Origin: Bacillus sp. EB01
GTDB lineage: Bacteria > Bacillota > Bacilli > Bacillales > Cytobacillaceae
Reading direction: 5' to 3'
Assembly: GCF_000613125.1 (NCBI RefSeq)
Contig: NZ_HG964497.1
Span: forward strand, 4,146,372-4,210,371
Length of the DNA: 64,000 nt
Shown: piece after piece, positions 56,613 to 64,000 of the stretch
How the letters are laid out: each line of letters begins with the position of its first letter
Position numbering within the stretch: the stretch's first letter is position 1
Notes under the pieces: generated by a model
What the model saw: the letters and a program-made list of their open reading frames with translations, nothing else
What the model was told of the DNA's origin: nothing
The model's database searches: none
Position numbers and translations under genes: made by a program

Positions 56613-57734
56613 TTAGTTTCCCGATTTATAGATGATATACGATTTAATCAGATCGATTGCCTTTGGAATTGCTGATTCATTCGGGGAAAGCTTCGCATGG
56701 TGTAATCCATACGGGGAATCCACGCCAAGCCAGAACATAAAGCCTGGAATATCCCTGAGCATAAAACCAAAATCCTCTCCAGTCATCGCCTCCTTGCAAC
56801 GAACCACTTCAATATCTTCCGAGTTTGAAGCAAATTCATAGAAATCCAATGCCAGTGCAGGATCATTGTAAACCTGATGATACATTGAGCCGTAATCAAT
56901 TACCGCTTCACACGCAAACCCCTCTTCAATCCCTCTGACCAATGATTCGATTCTTGATTTGACTGTCTTCATCGATTCAGGCGATAGTGTTCTGATGGTT
57001 CCTTCCAAACGCGCCTTGTCGGCAATCACGTTTTGGACGGTCCCTCCAGTAATCTTTCCAATTGTAATGACAGCACTGTCAAGAGGGTCAACATTCCTCG
57101 ATATAACTGTCTGAAGCTGAGTAACAAGGTGACAGGCAGCCACAACCATATCATTCGCTGTATGTGGGTATGCAGCATGTCCACCTTTACCCTTTAAATC
57201 AACGAAGAGTTCCGAAGTATTCGCAAAAAGCAAGCCTTCTTTGAATGCTATTGTTCCTGCCGGATATTCAGGGGCAATATGTAAAGCAAGAATCATATCT
57301 GGCAGCCACTTCTGCATCGTTTCGGATTTAAGCATTGGTTCAGCACCGCCAGGACCTTCCTCCGCAGGCTGGAAAATAAACAAAAGATCATCATTAATAG
57401 GGTTATGGACAAAAAACTCAACCAATCCAAGGGCAATGCTCATATGAAAATCGTGTCCGCAGGCATGCATATTCCCTTCATGCACGGAAGTAAAAGGATA
57501 TCCTGTGTCCTCTTTTATCGGAAGGCCATCGATATCTGTTCTGTAGCCGATTATTTTAGTTGGGTTAAGTCCTTTTATCCGTACAAATAAACCGGTACGC
57601 CACTCACTGATCACAAGCCTTTCCTGTGGAAGTGAATTTAAGAAATTTAATAAGTAAGCCTGGGTTTTAAATTCTTGAAAACCGAGCTCCGGTATTTGAT
57701 GGAGTTCACGGCGGATTTTAATAAAGTGATCCAT
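56613..57734 (-). CDS. dapL: N-acetyldiaminopimelate deacetylase
   Basis: This 373-residue M20-family metallohydrolase removes the acetyl group from N-acetyl-LL-diaminopimelate in the acetylase branch of lysine and peptidoglycan precursor synthesis (YkuR in B. subtilis). Metal-binding segments are [10 protein letters not shown] near residue 90 and [14 protein letters not shown] near residue 125, with a dimerisation domain in between the catalytic halves. It follows dapH on the same strand after 174 bases. Confidence 0.93.
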   Translation of the reverse strand: MDHFIKIRRELHQIPELGFQEFKTQAYLLNFLNSLPQERLVISEWRTGLFVRIKGLNPTKIIGYRTDIDGLPIKEDTGYPFTSVHEGNMHACGHDFHMSIALGLVEFFVHNPINDDLLFIFQPAEEGPGGAEPMLKSETMQKWLPDMILALHIAPEYPAGTIAFKEGLLFANTSELFVDLKGKGGHAAYPHTANDMVVAACHLVTQLQTVISRNVDPLDSAVITIGKITGGTVQNVIADKARLEGTIRTLSPESMKTVKSRIESLVRGIEEGFACEAVIDYGSMYHQVYNDPALALDFYEFASNSEDIEVVRCKEAMTGEDFGFMLRDIPGFMFWLGVDSPYGLHHAKLSPNESAIPKAIDLIKSYIIYKSGN

Positions 57735-57845
57735 TCCTTTATATGCCTCCTAATTGTTAACGGAGAGCAAAGCTCTCTTTTTTCCCTGTGTGCTTTACAC
57801 TAGGATTTTAATGTTCTCTATTCATTATAAAGACCTGAGATACAA

Positions 57846-57886
57846 AAGAAAGTGCGGATTGCTCCACACTTTCCTTTTCGTACCAT
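57846..57886 (-). terminator. hairpin in the dapH-dapL gap
   Basis: GAAAGTG(T)GGAGC pairs imperfectly with GC(A)CTTTC on the minus strand and is followed by TTTTG. It lies just after dapH and could attenuate dapL. Confidence 0.5.
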
Positions 57887-57908
57887 TCAACGAATCGTTA
57901 TCGCGTGA

Positions 57909-58619
57909 TTACAGCTGGCGCAATTCGTTCATGATCTCAGTTTTTGATTTTGTTTTTTCATCAATTTCCTTAATTACTCTAGCAGGCGCACCAGCGACAA
58001 GCGTGTTTGCCGGTACATCTTCGAGCACAATCGATCCAGCTGCAACAACTGCACCTTTCCCGACTGTGACACCTTCAATGACAACTGCATTAGCACCAAT
58101 AACAACCTCATCTTCGATAATAACAGGTTTTGCTGAAGGCGGCTCAATTACCCCTGCCAGTACCGTTCCTGCCCCAATATGACAGTTTTTTCCGACAGTA
58201 GCCCTGCCGCCCATGATAACGCCCATATCAATCATTGTACCCTCGCCAATCACGGCACCAATATTAATGAGGGCTCCCATCATAATAACGGCATTGTCAC
58301 CAATTTCAACTTGATCACGAATAATTGCGCCGGGCTCAATCCTGGCTTTAATATTTTTGGTATCCAAAAGCGGGATAGCAGAATTCCTGCGGTCACTTTC
58401 AATGATATAATCGTCAATTTTTGCCTGGTTTTGCTCAATGATTGGATTGATATCAGACCACTCACCAAAAACTACACCTGTATTGCCAGTGATAAACGTT
58501 TTAGAATCTGCACCAAAGTCAAGTCCTTCGAGATCGCCTTTTATGTAAACCTTAACTGGCGTGGATTTTTTTGCATTCTGAATGAACGAAATAATTTCGT
58601 TGGCGTCCATCATTTTCAT
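57909..58619 (-). CDS. dapH: tetrahydrodipicolinate N-acetyltransferase
   Basis: DapH (236 residues; YkuQ in B. subtilis) acetylates tetrahydrodipicolinate with acetyl-CoA. The N-terminal helical domain is followed by a left-handed beta helix of hexapeptide repeats (about residues 90-200) with [13 protein letters not shown] and [14 protein letters not shown] phrases. The ATG at 58619 follows GGAGGGG; the upstream in-frame extension is not supported. With dapL it makes the two consecutive acetylase-branch steps. Confidence 0.95.
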   Translation of the reverse strand: MKMMDANEIISFIQNAKKSTPVKVYIKGDLEGLDFGADSKTFITGNTGVVFGEWSDINPIIEQNQAKIDDYIIESDRRNSAIPLLDTKNIKARIEPGAIIRDQVEIGDNAVIMMGALINIGAVIGEGTMIDMGVIMGGRATVGKNCHIGAGTVLAGVIEPPSAKPVIIEDEVVIGANAVVIEGVTVGKGAVVAAGSIVLEDVPANTLVAGAPARVIKEIDEKTKSKTEIMNELRQL

Positions 58620-58694
58620 TATATACCCCTCCATTATGTATGTACTGAATCATACTTTACCAAACAGCTAGATTGAAAACAAGAAAAAGCATTA

Positions 58695-59576
58695 TCATTT
58701 TCCTTCGTTAATATGCTCGAGGACAAGTTCGGTAAAGGCTCGTACCTGCTTTAGTTCAAATGAGGATTCGTACCCTAGCAACCAGGTATCCCTTTTGATA
58801 GGCTGGTTATCTTCATTGAGTAATTCAAGTTTGAAAATATCGTCCCCTGCTCCATCAAGAGTGATTTCAGGAAGGATTGCATATCCAATCCCATTAAAGG
58901 CCATTTGCTTGCATGTTTCAATCTGGTCAACAATGACTGTCCTTTTAGGCGGCAGTTTAAATTGGCGGTGCCACCATTCCTGGATTTCCTGATAATAGTT
59001 AGAATCACTTTTAAACTGGATGAATGGCCTGTCTGTCTTGAGAACTTGATCGATTGATGAGATCTCTCTGTCCACCAAGAACAGCCTATCTTCAAAAAGG
59101 TGAACCTTCTTCCCTTTCCAGTCTGGAGTCCCTCTAATAATGCCTATATGGGCCTGATGGTCATATAACGACTTGAGGATTTCACTGCTCCATCCCGTTA
59201 CCAGTGATATTTTAGCCTGTGGATAACGCTCGACGAACTTTTTCAATACCCTCGGCAGCCAATGCTGTCCAACAATTGTAGCCACTGCTATTTTAAGAGT
59301 ACCGGCAACTCCGGATTCCATGGAGTGAATGGCTTCCCTGACCTTTTCCTCCTCACTGAGAACATCGTTAACGAAACGAATGACCTCTTCTCCCTGAGGA
59401 GTAAGCGATAGCCCTTTTTGAGAACGGATAAACAGTTTTGTCCCCCACTCCTTTTCAATGGTCTGAAGGCGCTGGGACAGGGCTGGCTGTGAGACAAAAA
59501 GACGTTCAGAGGCCTTTCTCATATTCATTTCCTGCGCCAGGACCGAAAGCAGTTGGAACTCAGAAAGCGACGACAT
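58695..59576 (-). CDS. ccpC: LysR-family regulator CcpC
   Basis: The 293-residue protein has an N-terminal winged helix-turn-helix (residues 3-62, ASERLFVSQPALSQRLQTIE) and a substrate-binding domain. It is highly similar to CcpC (YkuM) of B. subtilis, which represses the TCA genes citZ and citB and responds to citrate. It lies upstream of dapH on the same strand; in B. subtilis ykuNOP lie between them and are absent here. Confidence 0.93.
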   Translation of the reverse strand: MSSLSEFQLLSVLAQEMNMRKASERLFVSQPALSQRLQTIEKEWGTKLFIRSQKGLSLTPQGEEVIRFVNDVLSEEEKVREAIHSMESGVAGTLKIAVATIVGQHWLPRVLKKFVERYPQAKISLVTGWSSEILKSLYDHQAHIGIIRGTPDWKGKKVHLFEDRLFLVDREISSIDQVLKTDRPFIQFKSDSNYYQEIQEWWHRQFKLPPKRTVIVDQIETCKQMAFNGIGYAILPEITLDGAGDDIFKLELLNEDNQPIKRDTWLLGYESSFELKQVRAFTELVLEHINEGK

Positions 59577-60167
59577 CCGTTTTCCTCCATAGGTTTTTTA
59601 TTATTATATCGTAAATTTCATACTAAAACATTTATGAAAAAGCTGTATTCGTGGATATTGCAGATTTCAAACCATTGTTGAATGGAGCGGAAGGCGAGAA
59701 GACTCGTTCGAAAAACGCTACAACCGCATTTTCTCCTGCGGTGCTTTTTCTGGGAAGATTATTCAACGTCCTAACGGGAGAAAAGGTCAGTGGGAGACCC
59801 CGCAGGCGCTCGCGCCGAGGAGAAAGAAATGCGGAGGCGACTGCCCAGCTCGACAAGCGCTAGAGGGCCAGAAGCAGAGGTCATTCTTTGACTTCAGCTG
59901 AAGGACAGAAGCGACCTCGAGCTGTAACAATCATCGCTTTTCCAAAGCCATGATTGTTACAAGATAATCAGGATGCTTAGTCAAGAAGAAAACTAGCTAG
60001 GAGCCGCAGCAAGACAGGCTCCCAGGCCGCCCGTGCAAAGCGTAGCGCCTCGTGACAGGCAAAAAACGCCTGTCCCTGCGATGACAATTCTAAGGAGCTT
60101 CCCCTTTGTGGAGCGGAAATCAGCAGGCATTTTTAACTCAGCCAATAAAAAACCCAGTAACCCGAAT
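59577..60167. repeat. intergenic region made of dispersed repeat modules
   Basis: This 590-base gap has no gene. 59677-59743 is an inverted copy of the repeat at 1030-1095 and 40519-40581. Around 59780-59830 there is a GACCCCGCAGGCGCTCGCGCCGAGGAG-like palindromic GC-rich phrase, split here by its position, and 60020-60110 matches the module at 40412-40470 in inverse and parts of 8612-8918. It is richer in GC than its flanks. Confidence 0.65.
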
Positions 60168-61688
60168 TTAACCTTTCTGTTTTACCATTATTGGTAAAAA
60201 AGCTATCAAAACCATACTGATAACAGCAAATAGCAAGACACCCAGATATACAGTATGAAGGGAAATCGTCAAGCCTTCCTGAAGTATTTCAAGGACACCT
60301 GTAGGCAAGTTTTCCCTTTCTGCTTTATCGAGGAGAATATTTGCGCTATCAAGAGTCAGACCTTCTCCTTCTTCTCCTTTGTCAGCAAGGTAGGCAGAGA
60401 AGCGGCTGTTGAGGATGCCGCCTAAAAGCGCTGCACCGATTGTATTACCCAAATTCCTCATGAACATATTCGATGCTGTTGCAATTCCCCTCTGTTGCCA
60501 GCTTACCGTACTTTGAATCAGAACAATAAACGCTGTTGATGTAAGCCCCATTCCTAAACCTATAATGAACGACCCAGCTGCTGCCATGGCAGGGCCCGCT
60601 TCTGGTGTCATAAATGCGAAAACCGTACCACCAATAATAAGGAAGACACCACCCAGCAAGGAGGTTGTCCGATAGCCCTTCGTTAGGATCAGCCTGCCTG
60701 AAATTGAGGAAGCAATCGGCCAGCCAATAGACATGGCTGTCAAGGTAAATCCGGCAACAATGGGGGATTGTTCCATGACACCTTGTACGAACGCTGGCAA
60801 AAAACTTGAAATCCCTATCAGCATGATTCCTGTAGTTAAAGAGACACTGTTAGCTATGAGAATAGATTTTTCCTTCCAAATTGAAAATGGCATTATTGGC
60901 TCTGCCGCCCGTTTCTCCTGAAATACAAATAAGCCTAATGCTAAAATGGTCACTGCAATTAAGGACAAAGCTGGTGTGGAGGCCCATTCCCACCTGGTCC
61001 CGCCTTCCACTAGAATAAACATGAGTGCAGATATACCAATTGTCAAAAGAATGGCACCCATATAATCAATTTCCCGTTTCTTTTTCTCGACATTCTCATG
61101 AAGAAAGAACCAAAGGCCAACCATAGAAAGGAGCCCAAGCGGAATATTAACCCAGAATACATAATGCCAGCTGACATATTCGACAAGCAGGCCCCCAATT
61201 GCCGGACCCATTACGGCAGATACCCCCCAGACACTGGACAGATATCCCTGGATTTTCGCCCGTTCCTCCGTTGTATAAATATCACCGACTATTGTTGATG
61301 CTATCGGTGTTACGGCACCTGCTCCAAATCCCTGGATCAGTCTGAATACAATCAACATTTGCATTGATTCAGCAAAACCACAAAGAATAGAACCAATCAT
61401 GAAAAAGGTTAGGCCAAAGAGAATAACAGGTTTTCTCCCAAAAAGATCTGCCAATTTACCATAAATGAGTACTGTAATGGCGTTCATCAATAAATAAGCA
61501 GAAAACACCCAGCTATAAAGTGAAAAACCCCCTAAATCACCGACAATTGCCGGCATAGCAGTAGAAACGATTGTGGCTTCAACAGCACTCATAAACATGG
61601 CCAGCATGACAGAAGCAAGCACAAAAGGCCTATTCGTTTTTTTACCGTTATGTATTCCTTTATTAATGGCTTCCCACACAAAGCGCAC
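60168..61688 (-). CDS. MFS drug exporter, DHA2 (EmrB/QacA) type
   Basis: The 506-residue protein has 14 predicted membrane helices, the mark of DHA2 proton antiporters. Motif A appears as GKLADLFGRKPVI near residue 77, and motif C as GPAIGGLLVEYVSWHYVFWVNIPLG near residue 160. It probably exports toxic hydrophobic or cationic compounds; no regulator gene adjoins. The start is uncertain: a GTG at 61688 or one at 61679, the latter with better spacing to AGGGG. It is inserted between ykuL and ccpC, which are closer together in B. subtilis. Confidence 0.9.
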   Translation of the reverse strand: MRFVWEAINKGIHNGKKTNRPFVLASVMLAMFMSAVEATIVSTAMPAIVGDLGGFSLYSWVFSAYLLMNAITVLIYGKLADLFGRKPVILFGLTFFMIGSILCGFAESMQMLIVFRLIQGFGAGAVTPIASTIVGDIYTTEERAKIQGYLSSVWGVSAVMGPAIGGLLVEYVSWHYVFWVNIPLGLLSMVGLWFFLHENVEKKKREIDYMGAILLTIGISALMFILVEGGTRWEWASTPALSLIAVTILALGLFVFQEKRAAEPIMPFSIWKEKSILIANSVSLTTGIMLIGISSFLPAFVQGVMEQSPIVAGFTLTAMSIGWPIASSISGRLILTKGYRTTSLLGGVFLIIGGTVFAFMTPEAGPAMAAAGSFIIGLGMGLTSTAFIVLIQSTVSWQQRGIATASNMFMRNLGNTIGAALLGGILNSRFSAYLADKGEEGEGLTLDSANILLDKAERENLPTGVLEILQEGLTISLHTVYLGVLLFAVISMVLIAFLPIMVKQKG

Positions 61689-61751
61689 CCCTTTATCGTC
61701 TCACTAAACCATCATACAATGTAAGATGGCTCCCGTTCCCGGGAGCCTATA

Positions 61752-62204
61752 TTAGCCATGTTTTTTATTTAGTTTTTTTAAATGTCTGTTCAACTGGTTC
61801 AATACTGTACTTCGCGGAAGAATCCCTTCAAAGTACCCCTCACCAGACTCAATGCAAAGAAAAGGATGGTTAATCAACAATTCAATGCACTTGTTAATTG
61901 GAACATCCATTTTTACGCGAGGTACCGTAACGTTCATGACTTCTTCGACTCTTTTTCTTTCAAGCAATTCAAATTCAATCCGCTCGAGGCCGAGAATTGA
62001 ATCCATAATAAGAGTCGTACTTATCAGCCCGCGAAGCCGATAATGAGGATCTAAGACCGGAACTGCGGTATACCTGCTTTTGGTAAGGACGAGTAAAGCA
62101 TGTTCAAGGTTATTCCCTACCTGTACGTGAGCAGTCCTTTCTGATGGGATCATCAAATCCCTTATGTTCATTTCCAGGAATTCTCCACTATGAAGACTTA
62201 TCAT
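61752..62204 (-). CDS. darB: cyclic di-AMP-binding CBS protein DarB (YkuL)
   Basis: The 150-residue protein has two CBS motifs (about 15-75 and 85-140), and its AHVQVGNNLEHALLVLTKSRYTA segment is nearly identical to B. subtilis DarB (YkuL, CbpB). DarB binds cyclic di-AMP. In its free form it activates the (p)ppGpp synthetase Rel and pyruvate carboxylase PycA. pycA is not at its usual place in this window. DarB stands alone on the minus strand, with GC-rich hairpin sequence downstream at 61727-61747. Confidence 0.92.
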   Translation of the reverse strand: MISLHSGEFLEMNIRDLMIPSERTAHVQVGNNLEHALLVLTKSRYTAVPVLDPHYRLRGLISTTLIMDSILGLERIEFELLERKRVEEVMNVTVPRVKMDVPINKCIELLINHPFLCIESGEGYFEGILPRSTVLNQLNRHLKKLNKKHG

Positions 62205-62383
62205 TTACGAATACTCCTCAAATTAGGTTTATACACTATTATATTCTAACATAAAAGATTATGTATGGGTTATTTCGAAGCGCTGATACCAAACTTAACC
62301 ACCTATTATAACTGATGCTCTCCTGCATCATATCGTGATTTATTTTTAATACGATGCTGGCGTCGCATTAGCGGTTTACCAAA

Positions 62384-62412
62384 CAGAAAAAGGAACCATT
62401 AGGTTCCCTTGG
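62384..62412 (-). terminator. terminator of ykuJ
   Basis: GGAACC and GGTTCC pair around a TAAT loop and are followed on the minus strand by TTTTTCTG, just after the stop codon of ykuJ. Confidence 0.85.
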
Positions 62413-62414
62413 TG

Positions 62415-62651
62415 TTATTGGATCAAGTCAAAAATTTCAATCGTAATCATGTCGATATTATCGAATTGATAACGTTTTGGCTTTTCCTTTTCGTTGTATA
62501 CTTCCAGTTCAAAAGTTTCAGTCTTTGGGTGGAAAGTGACCTGGCACTTCCTCTCACCATTCACTTCAAAATATCGCTGGGCAGGTTCACCGCTATTCGA
62601 TTGTTCCTGAAGGTTTTTTAAACGGGTAATGATCCCTTGAAGCTGTGACAT
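62415..62651 (-). CDS. ykuJ: YkuJ family protein
   Basis: The product (78 residues) matches YkuJ, a small protein of known fold and unknown function. Typical segments are MSQLQGIITRLKNLQE at the start, PAQRYFEVNGE in the middle and FDNIDMITIEIFDL at the end. The ATG at 62651 follows AAAGGAGAG. It is near ykuL as in B. subtilis, but the genes lying between are missing. Confidence 0.92.
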   Translation of the reverse strand: MSQLQGIITRLKNLQEQSNSGEPAQRYFEVNGERKCQVTFHPKTETFELEVYNEKEKPKRYQFDNIDMITIEIFDLIQ

Positions 62652-62839
62652 GCTCTCTCTCCTTTCAAAAAACAAACAAGCCCTTGTAATTAGATTTCTC
62701 TACATAACTATTTCTATCCATACAGGGAATATCCATAATCTGCAAATAGGTTTTCTTGCTTGCCAATATTAACAGCATAAAGTAAGTGAGTGGGTATAGA
62801 CAAGTAAAAACTGATGTTTTATAAAAAAATATTGTGAAA

Positions 62840-62878
62840 TTTAAAAAGCCGCCCTTAAATTTTAAGTAGCGGCTTAAA
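62840..62878 (-). terminator. terminator of the exported-protein gene
   Basis: AAGCCGC pairs with GCGGCTT around an AT-rich inner stem (CCTTAAATTTTAAG), followed on the minus strand by TTTTTAAATTT. Confidence 0.8.
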
Positions 62879-62888
62879 ACTGTTTTAG

Positions 62889-63599
62889 CTAATATCCCAT
62901 TACAAGCTGATCGTCATTTTGTTCAAATAGCGCCGAGATGCTTTCAGTCTCACCTGAGCTTATGATTGCCCCATATTGAATTAGATTTCCTATTGGATTC
63001 ATGCCCAGCTGGAATTGCAGTGAGGCAGCTTCCACTTCTTTCGTGGTTTCAGCCTCCTCAACCACCTGATTATTTGCATTAATTAATTTAACGTGAGAAT
63101 CAGCTTGCTCAATCACTGATTCCGGTATAGTGTCGTATAGGTATTCAGCAACTTTCCAACTGTCTCCATTCTTTACAAGAAGCAAGCCTTCAAAATGGCT
63201 CTCATACCCGACAGGACCTTCATGTGTCTCGGGGAAGAATTCAAATACATACGCTTTGTCTCCCTCAAACACAACCTCTGTTTTATCGGAGAATTGGTAA
63301 TATGGAATATAATAAGGGGCAAAATCAGTTCCATATGTAACAAATTTTCCGTTTTCTTCTGCAACGTTAATATCCCAAAATTCCTTTGCGTATTCCTCAG
63401 TAAAATATTCAGAAAGTATTTCATTAATTTCTTCCTTTGTCCGCAGTTTTTCACTTAGCGACACCTGAGCTAAAAAAGCATTTTCCAAAACCGTAAATAT
63501 TTCCTCTCGGCTTGGCTTATTTTTCCCCTCAGTTGCATGTGGATACATAGGCATGGCAATTAACAAAACGGCACAAATCACCAACAACGTCTTTTTCAT
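62889..63599 (-). CDS. secreted protein, possibly DUF3993 type
   Basis: The 236-residue protein has a cleavable signal peptide (about residues 1-23, MKKTLLVICAVLLIAMPMYPHA) and an acidic exported domain with a PYYIPYYQFSDKTEV stretch. It resembles DUF3993 proteins of Bacillus from memory, whose role is unknown. A hairpin, GAGCCCA with TGGGCTC (63617-63635), lies in its 5' leader. Similarity to known enzymes is not seen. Confidence 0.65.
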   Translation of the reverse strand: MKKTLLVICAVLLIAMPMYPHATEGKNKPSREEIFTVLENAFLAQVSLSEKLRTKEEINEILSEYFTEEYAKEFWDINVAEENGKFVTYGTDFAPYYIPYYQFSDKTEVVFEGDKAYVFEFFPETHEGPVGYESHFEGLLLVKNGDSWKVAEYLYDTIPESVIEQADSHVKLINANNQVVEEAETTKEVEAASLQFQLGMNPIGNLIQYGAIISSGETESISALFEQNDDQLVMGY

Positions 63600-63846
63600 C
63601 TAAACTCCCCCTGCATGAGCCCACTACTTGGGCTCTTATATTTTATCAGCTATTTCTAGGAGCTTGTCCCAAAATAATTCGTAAAATAGTTGCATGATTA
63701 GACATTCTTTATCCTATACCCTTATTGGAGATCTATTAACCCCGTCAATAGAAAAAACGGACTTTCTTTCACTTGGAAAGGTGTCCCGCTTATATGGCTG
63801 GTTCGCACGGAGATACTAATAGCAGGCTTGAAAAAGGAGGATAAAT
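63600..63846. other. divergent gap between two exported-protein genes
   Basis: This 247-base stretch contains the leader hairpin of the minus-strand gene and must contain promoters for both neighbours. I see no gene and no riboswitch I can name. Confidence 0.35.
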
Positions 63847-64000
63847 TTGCGAAAAATTTATTTTCTTACAACTCTTTTGCTTCTTCATGGGTGTGAATAC
63901 GGTAAAAGTATTTCTGCAGTCGAAGAAACGCGTAAAGAAGTATTTACAAGCCAGGCTCCGGAAGAGAAACAATTTGAAATGGGGAAGAGCGAGGCCAAAC
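63847..64000 (+). CDS. lipoprotein, cut by the window edge (partial)
   Basis: The first 51 codons are visible. They start at a TTG seven bases after AAAGGAGG. The signal peptide runs MRKIYFLTTLLLLHGC, with a lipobox ending at C16, followed by a charged Glu/Lys-rich region. The mature part is too short to identify. It is divergent from the secreted-protein gene at 62889. Confidence 0.75.
   Translation, partial: MRKIYFLTTLLLLHGCEYGKSISAVEETRKEVFTSQAPEEKQFEMGKSEAK

Noticed and set aside
59651-59863. 70-codon plus-strand frame in the gap after ccpC
   Set aside because: It spans dispersed repeat modules, with an Arg-rich GC-heavy translation and no ribosome binding site.
63640-63846. Riboswitch in front of the edge lipoprotein
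   Set aside because: Some hairpin potential, but no consensus of any riboswitch class could be matched by eye.

Overview
The window is a stretch of chromosome from a low-GC, endospore-forming Bacillaceae species. Gene content and order follow the Bacillus subtilis ylb-cta-yla-ykt-speA-pdh-rnjA-yku backbone, but individual genes and intergenic sequences show it is not B. subtilis itself. Sporulation genes (ylbJ, ytvI, ylaJ, yjcZ, ylbD) support a spore-former. Many genes use TTG or GTG starts behind strong AGGAGG-type ribosome binding sites, and starts were chosen on that basis.

Layout. 0-15 kb: the ylb region in reverse, rpmF-ylbN, tmcAL (ylbM), ylbL-ylbK, ylbJ, coaD-rsmD, a ylbA-like gene, ylbG, ylbF, ylbE-ylbD, ylbC, ylbB. 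It is interrupted by lineage-specific genes (a glycosyltransferase, a thioesterase and small unknowns). 15-26.6 kb: yugN-like gene, ytvI, then the cytochrome caa3 oxidase block (ctaM-like DUF420 gene, ctaG, ctaF-E-D-C, ctaB, divergent ctaA) and ftsW. pycA, which lies between ctaA and ftsW in B. subtilis, is missing. 26.7-37.2 kb: ylaN, ylaL, ylaK, ylaJ, ylaI, ylaH, typA, yktC, ykzI, yktB, yktA and a nitronate monooxygenase-like gene. 37.4-47 kb: speA, the dual-function small RNA SR1 with its 40-residue peptide SR1P, small conserved genes, an Slp-like lipoprotein gene and the pdhABCD operon. 47-54 kb: ykyA, a yjcZ miniprotein, defB, a 23-residue cationic peptide, rpoY-rnjA, ktrC, a DUF4349 lipoprotein and ykuV. 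54-64 kb: an IS200/IS605 element (divergent tnpB and tnpA) that has truncated the peroxiredoxin gene ykuU, then dapL-dapH, ccpC, a DHA2-type exporter, darB (ykuL), ykuJ and two exported-protein genes, the last cut by the window edge.

How the genes fit together. Central carbon and respiratory functions dominate: pyruvate dehydrogenase, haem A synthesis plus caa3 oxidase assembly, the CcpC regulator of the TCA cycle, and SR1 with upstream sequences resembling CcpN boxes. RNA metabolism is represented by rnjA, rpoY and ylbF, and cell wall or lysine synthesis by dapH-dapL and ftsW.

The most unusual material is: the transposon-truncated ykuU with a TnpB that keeps its RuvC residues but has no zinc-finger cysteines; the well-preserved SR1/SR1P locus; the loss of pycA while its known regulator DarB is retained; several intergenic repeat families, including a 53/54-bp tandem array with higher-order structure; and a tiny cationic peptide gene between defB and rpoY. 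I did not find a clearly novel multi-gene system.
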